A stretch of 64,000 nucleotides of DNA from Sandaracinaceae bacterium (GTDB lineage: Bacteria > Myxococcota_A > Polyangia > Polyangiales > Houyiibacteriaceae), in the NCBI GenBank assembly GCA_020633055.1, contig JACKEJ010000009.1:186001-250000 (forward strand). Direction: 5' to 3'. Within the stretch, counting starts at the first letter, position 1; every line of letters starts with the position of its first letter. A model generated the notes under the pieces. The model saw only the letters and a list, made by a program, of their open reading frames with translations, made no database searches and was not told where the DNA came from. A program made the translations under genes and the position numbers. This document shows positions 36,353 through 44,414 of the stretch, in pieces.

Positions 36353-36454
36353 TCAGTTCATCGACTCGACGCGCTTCTTCAGCGCGTCAGTTCATCGACT
36401 CGACGCGCTTCTTCAGCGCGTCAGTTCATCGACTCGACGCGCTTCTTCAGCGCG
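36353..36454. repeat. Three perfect 34-bp tandem units containing the 3' end of a SRPBCC gene
   Basis: Identical units at 36353, 36387 and 36421. The innermost encodes the last residues and stop codon of the minus-strand SRPBCC gene. The other two lie beyond the stop as non-coding copies. Each unit together with its neighbour contains the perfect inverted repeat GACGCGCT-GAAGA-AGCGCGTC (minus-strand sense), so up to three identical hairpins can form after the coding region. Confidence 0.95.
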
Positions 36455-36858
36455 TCGTTGAACGCCTTGTAGGCAGGGTTCACGATGGGCTCCAGCTTGG
36501 ACCAAGGGATCTCGAAGGCCAGCCCCGTGAAGCGCTCGCCATGGAAGATCCGGGTACGGCCGCCCTCGAGCGCGACGAGCTCGAAGTAGTGCTCTCCACG
36601 CGCCACCTTGTGCAGGAAGCGCTGCGGTGGCCCGACCCACACCAGCTTGTGCCCGTCGCACTGGCTGATCTCGACCTGGACCTTGAAGGTCTTGCCCTCG
36701 GCCGAGAACGCGCACGTCACGCGCTCGCCGCGCGCGAGGCGCCCCTTGATGCCCTTGATGAGCGGGTTCCACTCCGGGTACTGGTCGCTGTCCGTGAGGA
36801 CTCCCCAGACGCGCTCCACGGGAGCGTCGATGTCGATGGCATGAACGATCTGCGGCAT
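36421..36858 (-). CDS. SRPBCC (START-like) domain protein
   Basis: 145 residues from ATG 36858. The fold signature is complete: MPQIVHAIDIDAPVERVWGVLTDSDQYPEWNPLIKGIKGRLARGERV, KLVWVGPPQRF, HYFELVALEGGRTRIFHGERFTGLA, ending with the long C-terminal helix IVNPAYKAFNDALKKRVESMN. This is the single-domain polyketide cyclase/dehydrase-like SRPBCC family that binds hydrophobic ligands; no signal peptide, so cytosolic. Divergent from the alarmone hydrolase across an imperfect palindrome. The last 34 bp with the stop are tandemly triplicated. Confidence 0.88.
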   Translation of the reverse strand: MPQIVHAIDIDAPVERVWGVLTDSDQYPEWNPLIKGIKGRLARGERVTCAFSAEGKTFKVQVEISQCDGHKLVWVGPPQRFLHKVARGEHYFELVALEGGRTRIFHGERFTGLAFEIPWSKLEPIVNPAYKAFNDALKKRVESMN

Positions 36859-36866
36859 GGTGGCCG

Positions 36867-36900
36867 GACTATAGCAGTCGCCCGCCGACCTGCTATGGTC
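36867..36900. promoter_or_regulatory. Imperfect palindrome in a divergent promoter region
   Basis: Arms GACTATAGCAG (36867-36877) and CTGCTATGGTC (36890-36900) pair at 10 of 11 positions around a 12-base GC-rich centre. They lie between the SRPBCC start (36858) and the alarmone hydrolase start (36907). TATAGC and TATGGT within the arms could double as -10 elements. A shared operator for both genes is plausible. Confidence 0.45.
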
Positions 36901-36906
36901 GCCGCC

Positions 36907-37515
36907 ATGGCGCGCCGCTCTGAAGCTCCGGGTCCTCTGTACAGCGAGCGCTTGGACGAGGCGCTGCGCTTCGCGGCCGAGCAGTTTCGCTTCCGTGTGC
37001 GCAAGGGGTCTGGCGTGCCGTATGTGACTCACCTGCTGCAGGTGTGCTGCACCGTCGGCGAGCACGGCGGCGACGAAGAGCAGATGGTCGCGGCGGTGCT
37101 GCACGACTACCTCGAGGACGTTCGCGGCGCGCGTGTCGAAGACCTCGAGACCCGCTTCGGCAAGCGCGTGTCCCGGCTGGTCGCGGCACTCAGCGACTCC
37201 ACCACGCACCCCAAGCCTCCGTGGCAGGAGCGCAAGCAGCGCTACGTGGCGCAGCTCCGGGAGGAGCCCGCAGAGCTGAAGCTCATCAGCGCTGCGGACA
37301 AGCTGCACAACGCCACGAGCATCGTTCGCGACCAGCGCCTCATGGGGGATCAGGTGTTCGAGCGCTTCAGCGCCGACAAGGAGCAGACCCTCTGGTACTA
37401 CCGCGCGGTAGTAGACGCCTTGGGGGATGGGTGGCGGCACGCCCTGCTCGACGAGCTGGACGTCCAGGTGGACCGCATGCATCAGCTCGCTCAGGTGGCA
37501 CGCGAGCCACGCTGA
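36907..37515 (+). CDS. Small alarmone hydrolase (MESH1-like HD-domain (p)ppGpp hydrolase)
   Basis: 202 residues from ATG 36907; ATG 36895 is also possible but lies inside a palindrome. The whole chain is one RSH-type HD hydrolase domain: LDEALRFAAEQFRFRVRKGSGVPYVTHLLQVCCTV (His42), MVAAVLHDYLEDVRG (His66-Asp67, Glu70-Asp71), RVSRLVAALSDSTTHPKP and LKLISAADKLHNATSI (Asp131, Asn135). This matches single-domain SAH enzymes such as metazoan MESH1, which remove the 3'-pyrophosphate of (p)ppGpp with Mn2+; MESH1 can also act on NADPH. The RSH residues for metal binding (H, HD, D) are present. No synthetase domain is attached. A divergent RSH-like synthetase candidate lies 8 kb upstream. Confidence 0.85.
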   Translation: MARRSEAPGPLYSERLDEALRFAAEQFRFRVRKGSGVPYVTHLLQVCCTVGEHGGDEEQMVAAVLHDYLEDVRGARVEDLETRFGKRVSRLVAALSDSTTHPKPPWQERKQRYVAQLREEPAELKLISAADKLHNATSIVRDQRLMGDQVFERFSADKEQTLWYYRAVVDALGDGWRHALLDELDVQVDRMHQLAQVAREPR

Positions 37516-37633
37516 CCCGCCAAGCGCGCACTCGGGGCGCCGGCACCGACTCGTAATTTTTGCGGCTGACCCCGTGGCTGCGACGTGCTCTCCTCCGCCA
37601 GCGGTCGGCAGCACGGCCGCGAAGGAGAGTCCG

Positions 37634-38113
37634 ATGAAGCGATTCGTGATGGTGGCCTTGGTGTGTGCGGTGATGACGGCGTGTGGCGGCGGAGGCAGCG
37701 GCGAGTCCGCAGCAGAGCTCGAGCAGACGTCGGGCCAGGAGACCGAGAGCGCAAACGCAACGGGCTACGACGGCGCCGCGCTCAACGCGATCCCCGAGAG
37801 CGAGTGGGAGGCCGCGTGTGAGCACCTCGAGGGGCTTCGCCCGCCGGGCGAGACGGACTGCGGCGAGGACGGCATGGTCCGCACGCACTCGATGCACGGG
37901 TGTCTCGGCATGCTGCGTGGTGTCGCGGGCCAAGACGAGTGTGCCGCCGTGGGCGCCGACTACTCGCGGTGTGCTGCGGCCCTCGACGCGGTCGACGTGT
38001 GTTCGGAGCCGCTCGAGGTGCGCACCGCACCGCTCGGGTCCGAGGCATGCGTCGCCCTCCAGCCCTGCATGCGGATCGCGCTGCAGGTACGCTACGACGA
38101 ACCCGCAGAGTGA
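37634..38113 (+). CDS. Hypothetical Cys-containing lipoprotein
   Basis: 159 residues from ATG 37634, preceded by a good ribosome site (GAAGGAGAG). Signal MKRFVMVALVCAVMTAC with lipobox MTAC (Cys17). The mature part is a Gly/Ser/Glu linker, then a helical domain of about 110 residues with eight cysteines (WEAACEHLEGL, DCGEDGM, GCLGMLRG, ECAAVGADYSRCAAALDAVDVCSEP, ACVALQPC), likely four disulfides. No family recognised; it resembles the small disulfide-stabilised helical lipoproteins frequent in myxobacteria. The 3' end faces the convergent copper protein 20 bp away. Confidence 0.72.
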   Translation: MKRFVMVALVCAVMTACGGGGSGESAAELEQTSGQETESANATGYDGAALNAIPESEWEAACEHLEGLRPPGETDCGEDGMVRTHSMHGCLGMLRGVAGQDECAAVGADYSRCAAALDAVDVCSEPLEVRTAPLGSEACVALQPCMRIALQVRYDEPAE

Positions 38114-38133
38114 CCCGTCCGGAGGGCCCTGCG

Positions 38134-38604
38134 CTACGCCGCGAACGCTGCGGCGTGGCGCAAGGTCGCTGCGCAAGCCTCCATGCACGCGCGGCACTCG
38201 GCGTGATGTGCCGCGTGGGGAGCGCACGCGTCGTGGCACTCCTGGCACACGTCGCGGCACAGCGCGGCCAACCGGCCGAGGTGCCCAGAGCCAGACGTCG
38301 CCAGCGCGGGGACGGCGCGGCAGATGGCCAGCATGGCGTGCACCTTGCGCGAGCACTCTGCCATCGAGGTGTCTCCCGCCTGTAGAGAGCGCAGGCAGTG
38401 GCTCAGGCAGGCTTCGCCTGCCGTGACGCACTCCCCGGCAGCCCGCGCGAACGCCTGCCGTGCGTCCGAGGGCGCAGCACTCTCTCCTCCCGAGTGGCCT
38501 TCGTGTCCCTGCTCTCCTGCCTGGGCGGCGCAGCCGAGCACTGTGACGACCCCATGTGCCACCGCCGTGGCGGCTCCGACCTTCAACATCTCGCGTCGAT
38601 TCAT
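38134..38604 (-). CDS. Four-helix-bundle copper-storage-like protein (Csp family) with Tat-type signal
   Basis: 156 residues. The N-terminus MNRREMLKVGAATAVAHGVVTVLGC has a twin-arginine pattern (NRREMLK) and a possible lipobox at LGC. A His-rich linker (GEQGHEGHSGG) follows. The core is a four-helix bundle with 12 further cysteines in pairs such as GECVTAGEACLSHCL, ECSRKVHAMLAIC, LCRDVCQECHDAC and ECRACMEAC. Rows of Cys lining a four-helix bundle define Csp copper-storage proteins (DUF326), which bind many Cu(I) ions. Tat export of a folded, possibly pre-loaded protein parallels Csp1 of methanotrophs. The role would be copper storage or detoxification. Confidence 0.85.
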   Translation of the reverse strand: MNRREMLKVGAATAVAHGVVTVLGCAAQAGEQGHEGHSGGESAAPSDARQAFARAAGECVTAGEACLSHCLRSLQAGDTSMAECSRKVHAMLAICRAVPALATSGSGHLGRLAALCRDVCQECHDACAPHAAHHAECRACMEACAATLRHAAAFAA

Positions 38605-38673
38605 GGCGGGGAACCTACCTCCGTTTCCATGGGGACGTCCATGGCCTCTCCCGCGTGAGGGGCACGTCGCTCG

Positions 38674-40872
38674 TCAGCGTGGTGTCACCAGGAACAGCGC
38701 TCCCTCGCGGCGCGCCAGCCACGCGCCCGGCTGCATGGGTTCGACGTCGTGCGCGTGCAGGGTCACCGCGCCGCTGAGGAGATCCCACGGTCGCATGGGA
38801 GGAGGTTGCGCCTCGTCGTCCCCGAGGCGGACACAGGCGAGCCCTCCCTCACCCACGACGCACGCGGCCATCTCGCCGAGCGCGAGCCCAGTGGCGCTCA
38901 CGCGGTGCAAGGCTTCGGCCCCCTGCTCCTCGAAGCGCAAGACGCGGGGGCGCGTTCCGGAGGGGTCGCCCGCATCGAGCCCGTAGAGGTTGCCGTGTGA
39001 TACGAACAGAACCCGCCCCCCGCGCCGCTCGAGGTCGGTGACTGGCTCCGCATACAGGACCTCGGCCGCCCCGCTCGCCTCCACGCGCGCGAGCCCCGCG
39101 GGCCCCGCGACGTAGGCCACCGCGTCAGCGATCACCAAGTGGGTGACGGCCTCGAGCGCGCCCCGCGGCTCGAGAGGGACGTCCACGAACACCCATGCGC
39201 CCGTGGGCCCACGGTAGACCAGCCCGGAACCGCGCGACCACTCGGCCCTCGTGCCGTGCGCAAAGAGCCAGAGGTGGTCGCCCTGCGTCCTCACGCCCAA
39301 GCGCACGTCGCTCAACGCTGCGTCTGCCGACAGTCGCGCGCGCTCCACCCATCCGGCTGGCGTAGGTGAAACCAACAGCGCTTCACCACGAGCGTCCATC
39401 AGCGCCGCCCACGGCTCCGCGGCCCAGGCGGCGCCAGAAGCGTCCTGGCTCTCGAGCAAAGCCGAAACGCGCCCGTGCGGGAACGTGCGCGCGACGTCCC
39501 CTTCGAGGCGAACGAGCGAACCGTCGTCGGCCCGCAGCCACGTACCGCCACGGGCGTCGATGGCCAGCGCCAGCGGGCGTAGCTCGCGGAAGTCTCCCGC
39601 GCTCAGCGGCCGGCGTGTCTCGCTGACCTCCAACAACCCCTGCCCGCGCAACGCGAGGTACACCACGCCGTGCGTCACGAATCCCGCTTCGACGACGCCC
39701 CCGGGGCTCGGCAGACGGCGGGCGAAGAGGCGCGGCGCGGCCTCGATGGGCTCCGAGCCGCTCGTGGCGGGCTCGAGCGCGGTGGACCGCGGGTGGCGCG
39801 CGCTGACGCTCGGGGGGGCGGTGCCGCGGGGGGCGCGGGGGGTCGCGCGATAGCGCAGGGGCCGCCCGCGGTGCTCCTCCACGGCGGGCAGCTCCGTCGC
39901 GCCGCGCGCCCGCGCACTCACCGCGTACGCCGCGCCGTCCGTCAGCAACAACGGCACACCCGCCTGCGCCACCAGCCCGACCACGCGCTCGTCGTCGCCC
40001 GTCAGGAGGTCGCGCAGCGCGTAGGTCCACCACGCTGCGCCATCGTAGCGCGCGAGGAGCGCCCGGTCGTCGCGCTCGAGCAGCACATAGACGTGGCCAG
40101 CCTCGTCCTCACCGAGCGCGCGTGGGCGTCCCCGGGGGAAGGCCGGCGGGCGGTGCTCGCGCAGCTCGTCGCCCACCCACTGCGTGATGGTCGTCTCGCC
40201 CAAGACCCACAGCGTGTCGTCACGCCCGGGCACCAGGGCTGCGCAGGGCGTGTCAGCGGGCGGCACGTCGCTGAGCGCGTCCCACTCCCAAGAGGGTGTC
40301 GCGAGGCGAGCCACGCCGTGTGCACCGCAGGCGTAGAGCGAGTCGTCGTGGACTTCGATATCCGTCAGCTCGCCCAAGGGGGGGGCCGGGATCTCGCGCG
40401 TGGGCGCCCCGTTCACGGCGTCCGTGTCGATGCCCACCAGTCCCCGTGCGCTCAGGACGGCCAACGTGCCGTCGGGCAGCCGCCGCGCCGCCAGCACGTC
40501 GTCGCTGGGCAGGCCTGCGGAGACCCCCAGTCGGGTGGGCCGCGGTGGGCCGCTGACGGGGTACACGTAGAGTCCCCGGTCCGTGCTGCTGTACACCTCG
40601 CGCGCATCGCGGAAGACGTCCCGCGCTCGCGACAGATCGTCGAGCACTGTGACGTGGACCTCCTGGGCGCCCAGGGTCGCGCGGCGCGGTTCACGCACGT
40701 CGGCCCTGCCGCAGCCAACCGCGCCGAGCGCCAGCGGGGTCAACAACGTCAGCAGCGTCTTCGGAAGCCACGTCCGACCGCGTCCGCCGCGGGCGTCGAC
40801 GGATGCGCTGTAAGCGCGGGCCCCGCCGTCACGTCGGAGGTCGGACGACCCCACCCGGCGTGACGCGTTCAA
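38674..40872 (-). CDS. Large lipoprotein with beta-propeller-like repeats
   Basis: 732 residues if the TTG at 40872 is used. That start overlaps the gshB stop as TTGA; a GTG at 40854 is the alternative. Signal TWLPKTLLTLLTPLALGAVGC gives lipobox Cys about 54. The mature chain repeats short units of the type ..dDvlaarrlpDGtLaVlsarGLvgId.., DIEVHDDSLYACGAHGVARL, YLALRGQGLLEVSETRRPL and LVIADAVAYVAGPAGLARV, characteristic of regulator-type or PQQ-like seven- or eight-bladed beta-propellers. No catalytic motif seen, so ligand binding or scaffolding in the periplasm is likely. It is the second gene after gshB and translationally coupled to it. Confidence 0.7.
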   Translation of the reverse strand: MNASRRVGSSDLRRDGGARAYSASVDARGGRGRTWLPKTLLTLLTPLALGAVGCGRADVREPRRATLGAQEVHVTVLDDLSRARDVFRDAREVYSSTDRGLYVYPVSGPPRPTRLGVSAGLPSDDVLAARRLPDGTLAVLSARGLVGIDTDAVNGAPTREIPAPPLGELTDIEVHDDSLYACGAHGVARLATPSWEWDALSDVPPADTPCAALVPGRDDTLWVLGETTITQWVGDELREHRPPAFPRGRPRALGEDEAGHVYVLLERDDRALLARYDGAAWWTYALRDLLTGDDERVVGLVAQAGVPLLLTDGAAYAVSARARGATELPAVEEHRGRPLRYRATPRAPRGTAPPSVSARHPRSTALEPATSGSEPIEAAPRLFARRLPSPGGVVEAGFVTHGVVYLALRGQGLLEVSETRRPLSAGDFRELRPLALAIDARGGTWLRADDGSLVRLEGDVARTFPHGRVSALLESQDASGAAWAAEPWAALMDARGEALLVSPTPAGWVERARLSADAALSDVRLGVRTQGDHLWLFAHGTRAEWSRGSGLVYRGPTGAWVFVDVPLEPRGALEAVTHLVIADAVAYVAGPAGLARVEASGAAEVLYAEPVTDLERRGGRVLFVSHGNLYGLDAGDPSGTRPRVLRFEEQGAEALHRVSATGLALGEMAACVVGEGGLACVRLGDDEAQPPPMRPWDLLSGAVTLHAHDVEPMQPGAWLARREGALFLVTPR

Positions 40873-41810
40873 CGCACCACTCGGGCTTCGAACGCGTCGA
40901 TGACGCGGGCGGCGTAGTTCACGCCGTCCAGTCGCATCATTTGCTGGATGCCGGTGGGGCTCGTCACGTTCACCTCGGTGAGCTTCCCACCGATGACGTC
41001 CAGGCCCACGAACACGAGCCCGTCAGCGCGCAGCTTCGGCGCGACCGCTTGCACGATGCGCTGGTCCGCCTCCGTGAGCGACGCCTGCACCACGGAGCCA
41101 CCGACGTGGATGTTGCTGCGCACGTCGTCCCCGCGCGGGACTCGCAGGATGGCTCCGAGGGGCTCGCCGTCCACCAATAGGATGCGCTTGTCTCCCTCGC
41201 GCACCTGGGGAATGAACGCCTGCACCATCGCCACGCGCGTGCCTCCGCGCGTCACGAGCTCGATCAGCCCGTTGATGTTCTTGTCGTCCAGGGCGATCGC
41301 GAACACCCCCTCCCCGCCGTGGCCATCCACGGGCTTGATCACCGCCTGGCCGCCGACGCTCTCCACGAACGCCTTGATGCGCGCCTTGTCGCTGTCGACG
41401 GTGGTGGTGGGCATGACCTCCGAGAAGTGCAGGGCGTACAGCTTCTCGTTGGCGTCGCGCAATCCTCGCGGGTCGTTCACCACGGCGGTCTTGCCGCGCA
41501 GGTGCTCGAGCAGCAGCGTGAGCCAGAGGTAGTGCTCGTCAAAGGGCGGGTCCTTGCGGATGAAGACCAGGTCCACGTCGTCGAGGCACACCAGCTCGGC
41601 CGCTCCGAGCTGCACGGGGGGCTGCGCCTCGCGTGACGAGCGCGCCCTGCGCACGGCGGCGTGGACCCGACCGTCGCGCATGTGGACGTCTTGCACGAGG
41701 CAGTGGTCCACTCGGTGTCCGCGCGCCTCGAGCTCCAGCATCAGCGCGAAGGTGGTGTCCTCGTTGACGAGTACGGTGGAGACGGGGTCCATGACGATGA
41801 CGCAGCGCAT
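40869..41810 (-). CDS. gshB: Glutathione synthetase
   Basis: ATP-grasp ligase joining gamma-glutamylcysteine and glycine. 313 residues from ATG 41810 (MRCVIVMDPVSTVLVNEDTTFALMLELEARGHRV), the length of GshB (about 315). Family wording includes LVFIRKDPPFDEHYLWLTLLLEHL, VVNDPRGLRDANEKLYALHFSEVMPTT, AVIKPVDGHGGEGVFAI, RVAMVQAFIPQVREGDKRILLVDGEPLGAILRVP, SNIHVGGSVVQASLT and GLVFVGLDVIGGKLTEVNVTSPTGIQQM. All the ATP- and Mg-binding Asp/Glu/Asn residues of the ATP-grasp site (GLD, EVN) are visible. Glutathione supply suits the nearby thioredoxin and copper protein. It is coupled by TTGA overlap to a propeller lipoprotein. Confidence 0.95.
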   Translation of the reverse strand: MRCVIVMDPVSTVLVNEDTTFALMLELEARGHRVDHCLVQDVHMRDGRVHAAVRRARSSREAQPPVQLGAAELVCLDDVDLVFIRKDPPFDEHYLWLTLLLEHLRGKTAVVNDPRGLRDANEKLYALHFSEVMPTTTVDSDKARIKAFVESVGGQAVIKPVDGHGGEGVFAIALDDKNINGLIELVTRGGTRVAMVQAFIPQVREGDKRILLVDGEPLGAILRVPRGDDVRSNIHVGGSVVQASLTEADQRIVQAVAPKLRADGLVFVGLDVIGGKLTEVNVTSPTGIQQMMRLDGVNYAARVIDAFEARVVR

Positions 41811-41892
41811 GGCTGCGTGGTAACCCCTCCCGCACGCTTTGAAAAGCAGCGATGGGGTAACACCCGGGCCGACATGACGTATCCTGCGACAG

Positions 41893-42441
41893 ATGTCCCG
41901 TCCCAGCCGTAGTACCCCGCGCCGCGTGTTCCGCATGTTCGCTCCCTGGGGGCTCGCGCTCGGAATCCTGGTGGCGCTGGGCAGCGGCGCCTTCGGACCG
42001 TCGGCCTTGGCGGCGGGTACGCCTGCGCCGAACGTACAGGCCACGCTGGCGGACGGTCGCGCCTTCGACCTGAGCCAGGAGCGCGGCCATGTCGTGGTGC
42101 TCAACTTCTGGGCCACGTGGTGCGGCCCATGTCGTCAGGAGGCGCCCGTGCTCAGCCGCGCCCACCAGCGCCTCGTCTCGCGCGGCGGCAAGGTCGTCGG
42201 GCTGTCGGTCGACGAGCAGCCGGACACGCCGGGCGGACGCGCCTCGCTCTCACGCGCGGCCCAGTCGTTGGGCATGCTCTTCCCCGTGGGGCTGGCCAAC
42301 CGCGCCGCCACACGCGACTTCCGCGTCGGGTCGTTGCCCAGCACCTTCGTCATCAACCACGCCGGGCAGATCTCCCATGCGTTCGTGGGGGCCGTATCCG
42401 ACGCCGAGCTGGAGCAGGCCATCGCGGCGGCGCTGCGCTGA
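41893..42441 (+). CDS. TlpA/ResA-type exported thioredoxin-like protein
   Basis: 182 residues. The N-terminus (RRVFRMFAPWGLALGILVALGSGAFGPSALA) is an export signal or anchor. The mature domain is an AlkC/TlpA-type thioredoxin: GTPAPNVQATLADGRAFDLSQERGHVVVLNFWATWCGPCRQEAPVL with active-site W-C-G-P-C at 76-80, then VVGLSVDEQPDTP, FPVGLANRAATRDFRVGSLPSTFVINHAGQI (cis-Pro in SLPST). It would reduce disulfides outside the cytoplasm, for example in cytochrome c maturation. It is divergent from gshB with an 82-bp gap and 45 bp before the convergent PpiD-like gene. Confidence 0.88.
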   Translation: MSRPSRSTPRRVFRMFAPWGLALGILVALGSGAFGPSALAAGTPAPNVQATLADGRAFDLSQERGHVVVLNFWATWCGPCRQEAPVLSRAHQRLVSRGGKVVGLSVDEQPDTPGGRASLSRAAQSLGMLFPVGLANRAATRDFRVGSLPSTFVINHAGQISHAFVGAVSDAELEQAIAAALR

Positions 42442-42486
42442 GGCACGGCTGACCGGACCACGCACCGACGCCCACCGCGACGAGGT

Positions 42487-44289
42487 CTACTCCGCTGAAG
42501 CGGCTTCTTCGCTGGGCTCGGCGGCTGGCTCTTCGTCGCGGGCCGGAGCTGCCTCGTCACTCGCCTCACGCGCGCTGTCGTCTTCGTCGCGCTCCTCCGC
42601 GGGCGTCTCCTCGGGCTCGTCGCCGTAGAGCAGGATCTGGGGGTTGATGAACACCGCGTCGTCGCGCTCGGCCTGGGCGCGCAGAGCCGCGATGTGCTGC
42701 GCCAGCACCTCACGCTGCTTGGCGGCGCGCAGCCCCTGGCGAATGCGACCCTGTTCCTCCGTCGTGAAGTCGTCGCGATTCGCGGTCTGGCGGTCGGTCA
42801 CCTGGAAGATGACGTACTCGCTGCCCAGGCGCAGTGGCTCGGTGGGCATGGTCTCGTCCCCCTCCATCTCGAACACCGCGCGCACCAGCGCGGCTCCGTC
42901 CAGGCCGCGGATGGGGTTGCCGGCGCGCCCGAAGCCGTTGGCGCGCTCTACCGTGGGGGCCAGGCCGCCCAGGTCGGGGGTCTCTTCCTCGACGGGGTTG
43001 CCTTCGGCGTCCACCGGCGGCTCGAGCGGCAAGCCCTGCAGCGTGCGGGCGAGCTGGTCGGGGGTCACGCCACCACGCAGGTCCGCGAGGGCGCGCGCGG
43101 CGGCCTCGGCGGCCAGCTCACCGGCGCGCTGCTCGCGGTACAGACCCTCGGCGATCTCGCGCTTGGCCTCGGCCTCGGGCACGTCGCCCTCGCGCTTGCC
43201 GGTGACCTGGATGATGTGCACCCCGAAGCGCGTCTCCACCAGGTCCGAGATCTGGTTCACGTCCAGCGCGAACTGCGCGGCATCGAACTGCGGCACCATG
43301 CGGCCGCGCTCGTTGTAGCCCAGGTCGCCGCCGAGGGTGGCGGTGCCCGTGTCTTCGCTGTTGGCGCGGGCCAGGGCGGCGAAGTCCTCACCGGCACGGG
43401 CGCGACGCAGGAGCGCGGTGGCACGAGCGCGAGCGGCCGCCTTGACCTCGTCGCTGTCCGTCTCCTCGTACTTGATCAGGATGTGCCGGGCGCGGACCTG
43501 CTCGGCCAGCCCCGTGAAGCGCGCGCGCTGACCGGCGTAGTCGCGGTCGATCTCCTCGCTGTGCTCCGCCATCCAGGCCGTCAGCGCGGCGTCGTCGATC
43601 TGCAGCTGGTCGCGGTAGTAGCGCGGCGAGAACCGCACGTAGGCGATGCTGGCCTGCTCGCGCTCACGCTCGTAGGCGGCCCACACCTCGCTGGGGCCGA
43701 CCGAGACCGACTCGACCACGGTCAGGCGCATGCGCTGCGCGAGCGCCTCCTCCACCTGCCACAGGGCGAACTCACCCGGGGTCAGACCCAGCCAGCGCAG
43801 GCGCTGATCGATGGCGCGTTGGTCGTACGTGCCGTCCTCGTCGCGCAGGTCCATTCGCAGCTCGCGTCCGCCGCCCACGCCGCCGGAGCCGTAGGGGAAG
43901 CCGGGGGGGCTGTCGGGACCGAGGGAGATGCGCACCGTGCCCGCCATCACGAACTCGCGCATGATGTCGTCTTCGTCGGCGGCGTAACCCAGCTCGCGGG
44001 CCTCGCGGGCCAGCAGGGCCCGGTCGACGATGCCTTGCGCCACGTGCGTGCGCAGCTCCATGGAGCGCTGCTGCTCGACACCCATGCGGTCGAAGCCCGC
44101 GAGGCGGTAGACCGCCATCACGTCGCGTTGGCTCTGCGCCTCGCCGTAGACGCGCATCGCGGGCGCCTGACCCCCTTGAACGCAGCCGTCCATCTGCGGG
44201 CCGAACGAGGCGGCCATGCCGAGCACGAGCACGCCGATCAGCGTGAAGAGGACAATGGTCTGAAACTGCTGGGAAAACGTGTTCTGCAT
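42487..44289 (-). CDS. PpiD/SurA-type membrane-anchored peptidyl-prolyl isomerase
   Basis: 600 residues. A single N-terminal TM helix (QFQTIVLFTLIGVLVLGMAA) anchors a periplasmic foldase. Residues about 40-250 form a SurA_N-type chaperone domain (LREARELGYAADEDDIMREFVMAG). The parvulin rotamase domain follows: EQVRARHILIKYEETDSDEV, GEDFAALARANSEDTGTATLGGDLGYNERGRMVPQFDAAQFALDVNQISDLVETRFGVHIIQVTGKR. Then comes a second helical part and an Asp/Glu/Ala-rich C-terminus. The layout matches PpiD, which assists folding of outer-membrane and periplasmic proteins. With the many exported proteins nearby it fits envelope quality control. Confidence 0.9.
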   Translation of the reverse strand: MQNTFSQQFQTIVLFTLIGVLVLGMAASFGPQMDGCVQGGQAPAMRVYGEAQSQRDVMAVYRLAGFDRMGVEQQRSMELRTHVAQGIVDRALLAREARELGYAADEDDIMREFVMAGTVRISLGPDSPPGFPYGSGGVGGGRELRMDLRDEDGTYDQRAIDQRLRWLGLTPGEFALWQVEEALAQRMRLTVVESVSVGPSEVWAAYEREREQASIAYVRFSPRYYRDQLQIDDAALTAWMAEHSEEIDRDYAGQRARFTGLAEQVRARHILIKYEETDSDEVKAAARARATALLRRARAGEDFAALARANSEDTGTATLGGDLGYNERGRMVPQFDAAQFALDVNQISDLVETRFGVHIIQVTGKREGDVPEAEAKREIAEGLYREQRAGELAAEAAARALADLRGGVTPDQLARTLQGLPLEPPVDAEGNPVEEETPDLGGLAPTVERANGFGRAGNPIRGLDGAALVRAVFEMEGDETMPTEPLRLGSEYVIFQVTDRQTANRDDFTTEEQGRIRQGLRAAKQREVLAQHIAALRAQAERDDAVFINPQILLYGDEPEETPAEERDEDDSAREASDEAAPARDEEPAAEPSEEAASAE

Positions 44290-44414
44290 GAACTCTCTGG
44301 GGGTCCAGACGGCAAGAGGCGCGCAACGATAGGGTACCCGTGCACGCGAAGCAACCAGCGCGCGGGGTTTCAGGCCTTGCGCCGGCTCGGCGGTTCAGGG
44401 GACGCTGCGCGACC

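Noticed and set aside
37550..37562. Intrinsic terminator at TAATTTTT after the alarmone hydrolase gene
   Set aside because: A T-run is present, but I could not find a stable stem directly before it.
36859..37614. Upstream extension of the SRPBCC frame across the alarmone hydrolase gene
   Set aside because: The extension is antisense to a recognisable HD hydrolase; the SRPBCC fold starts at 36858.
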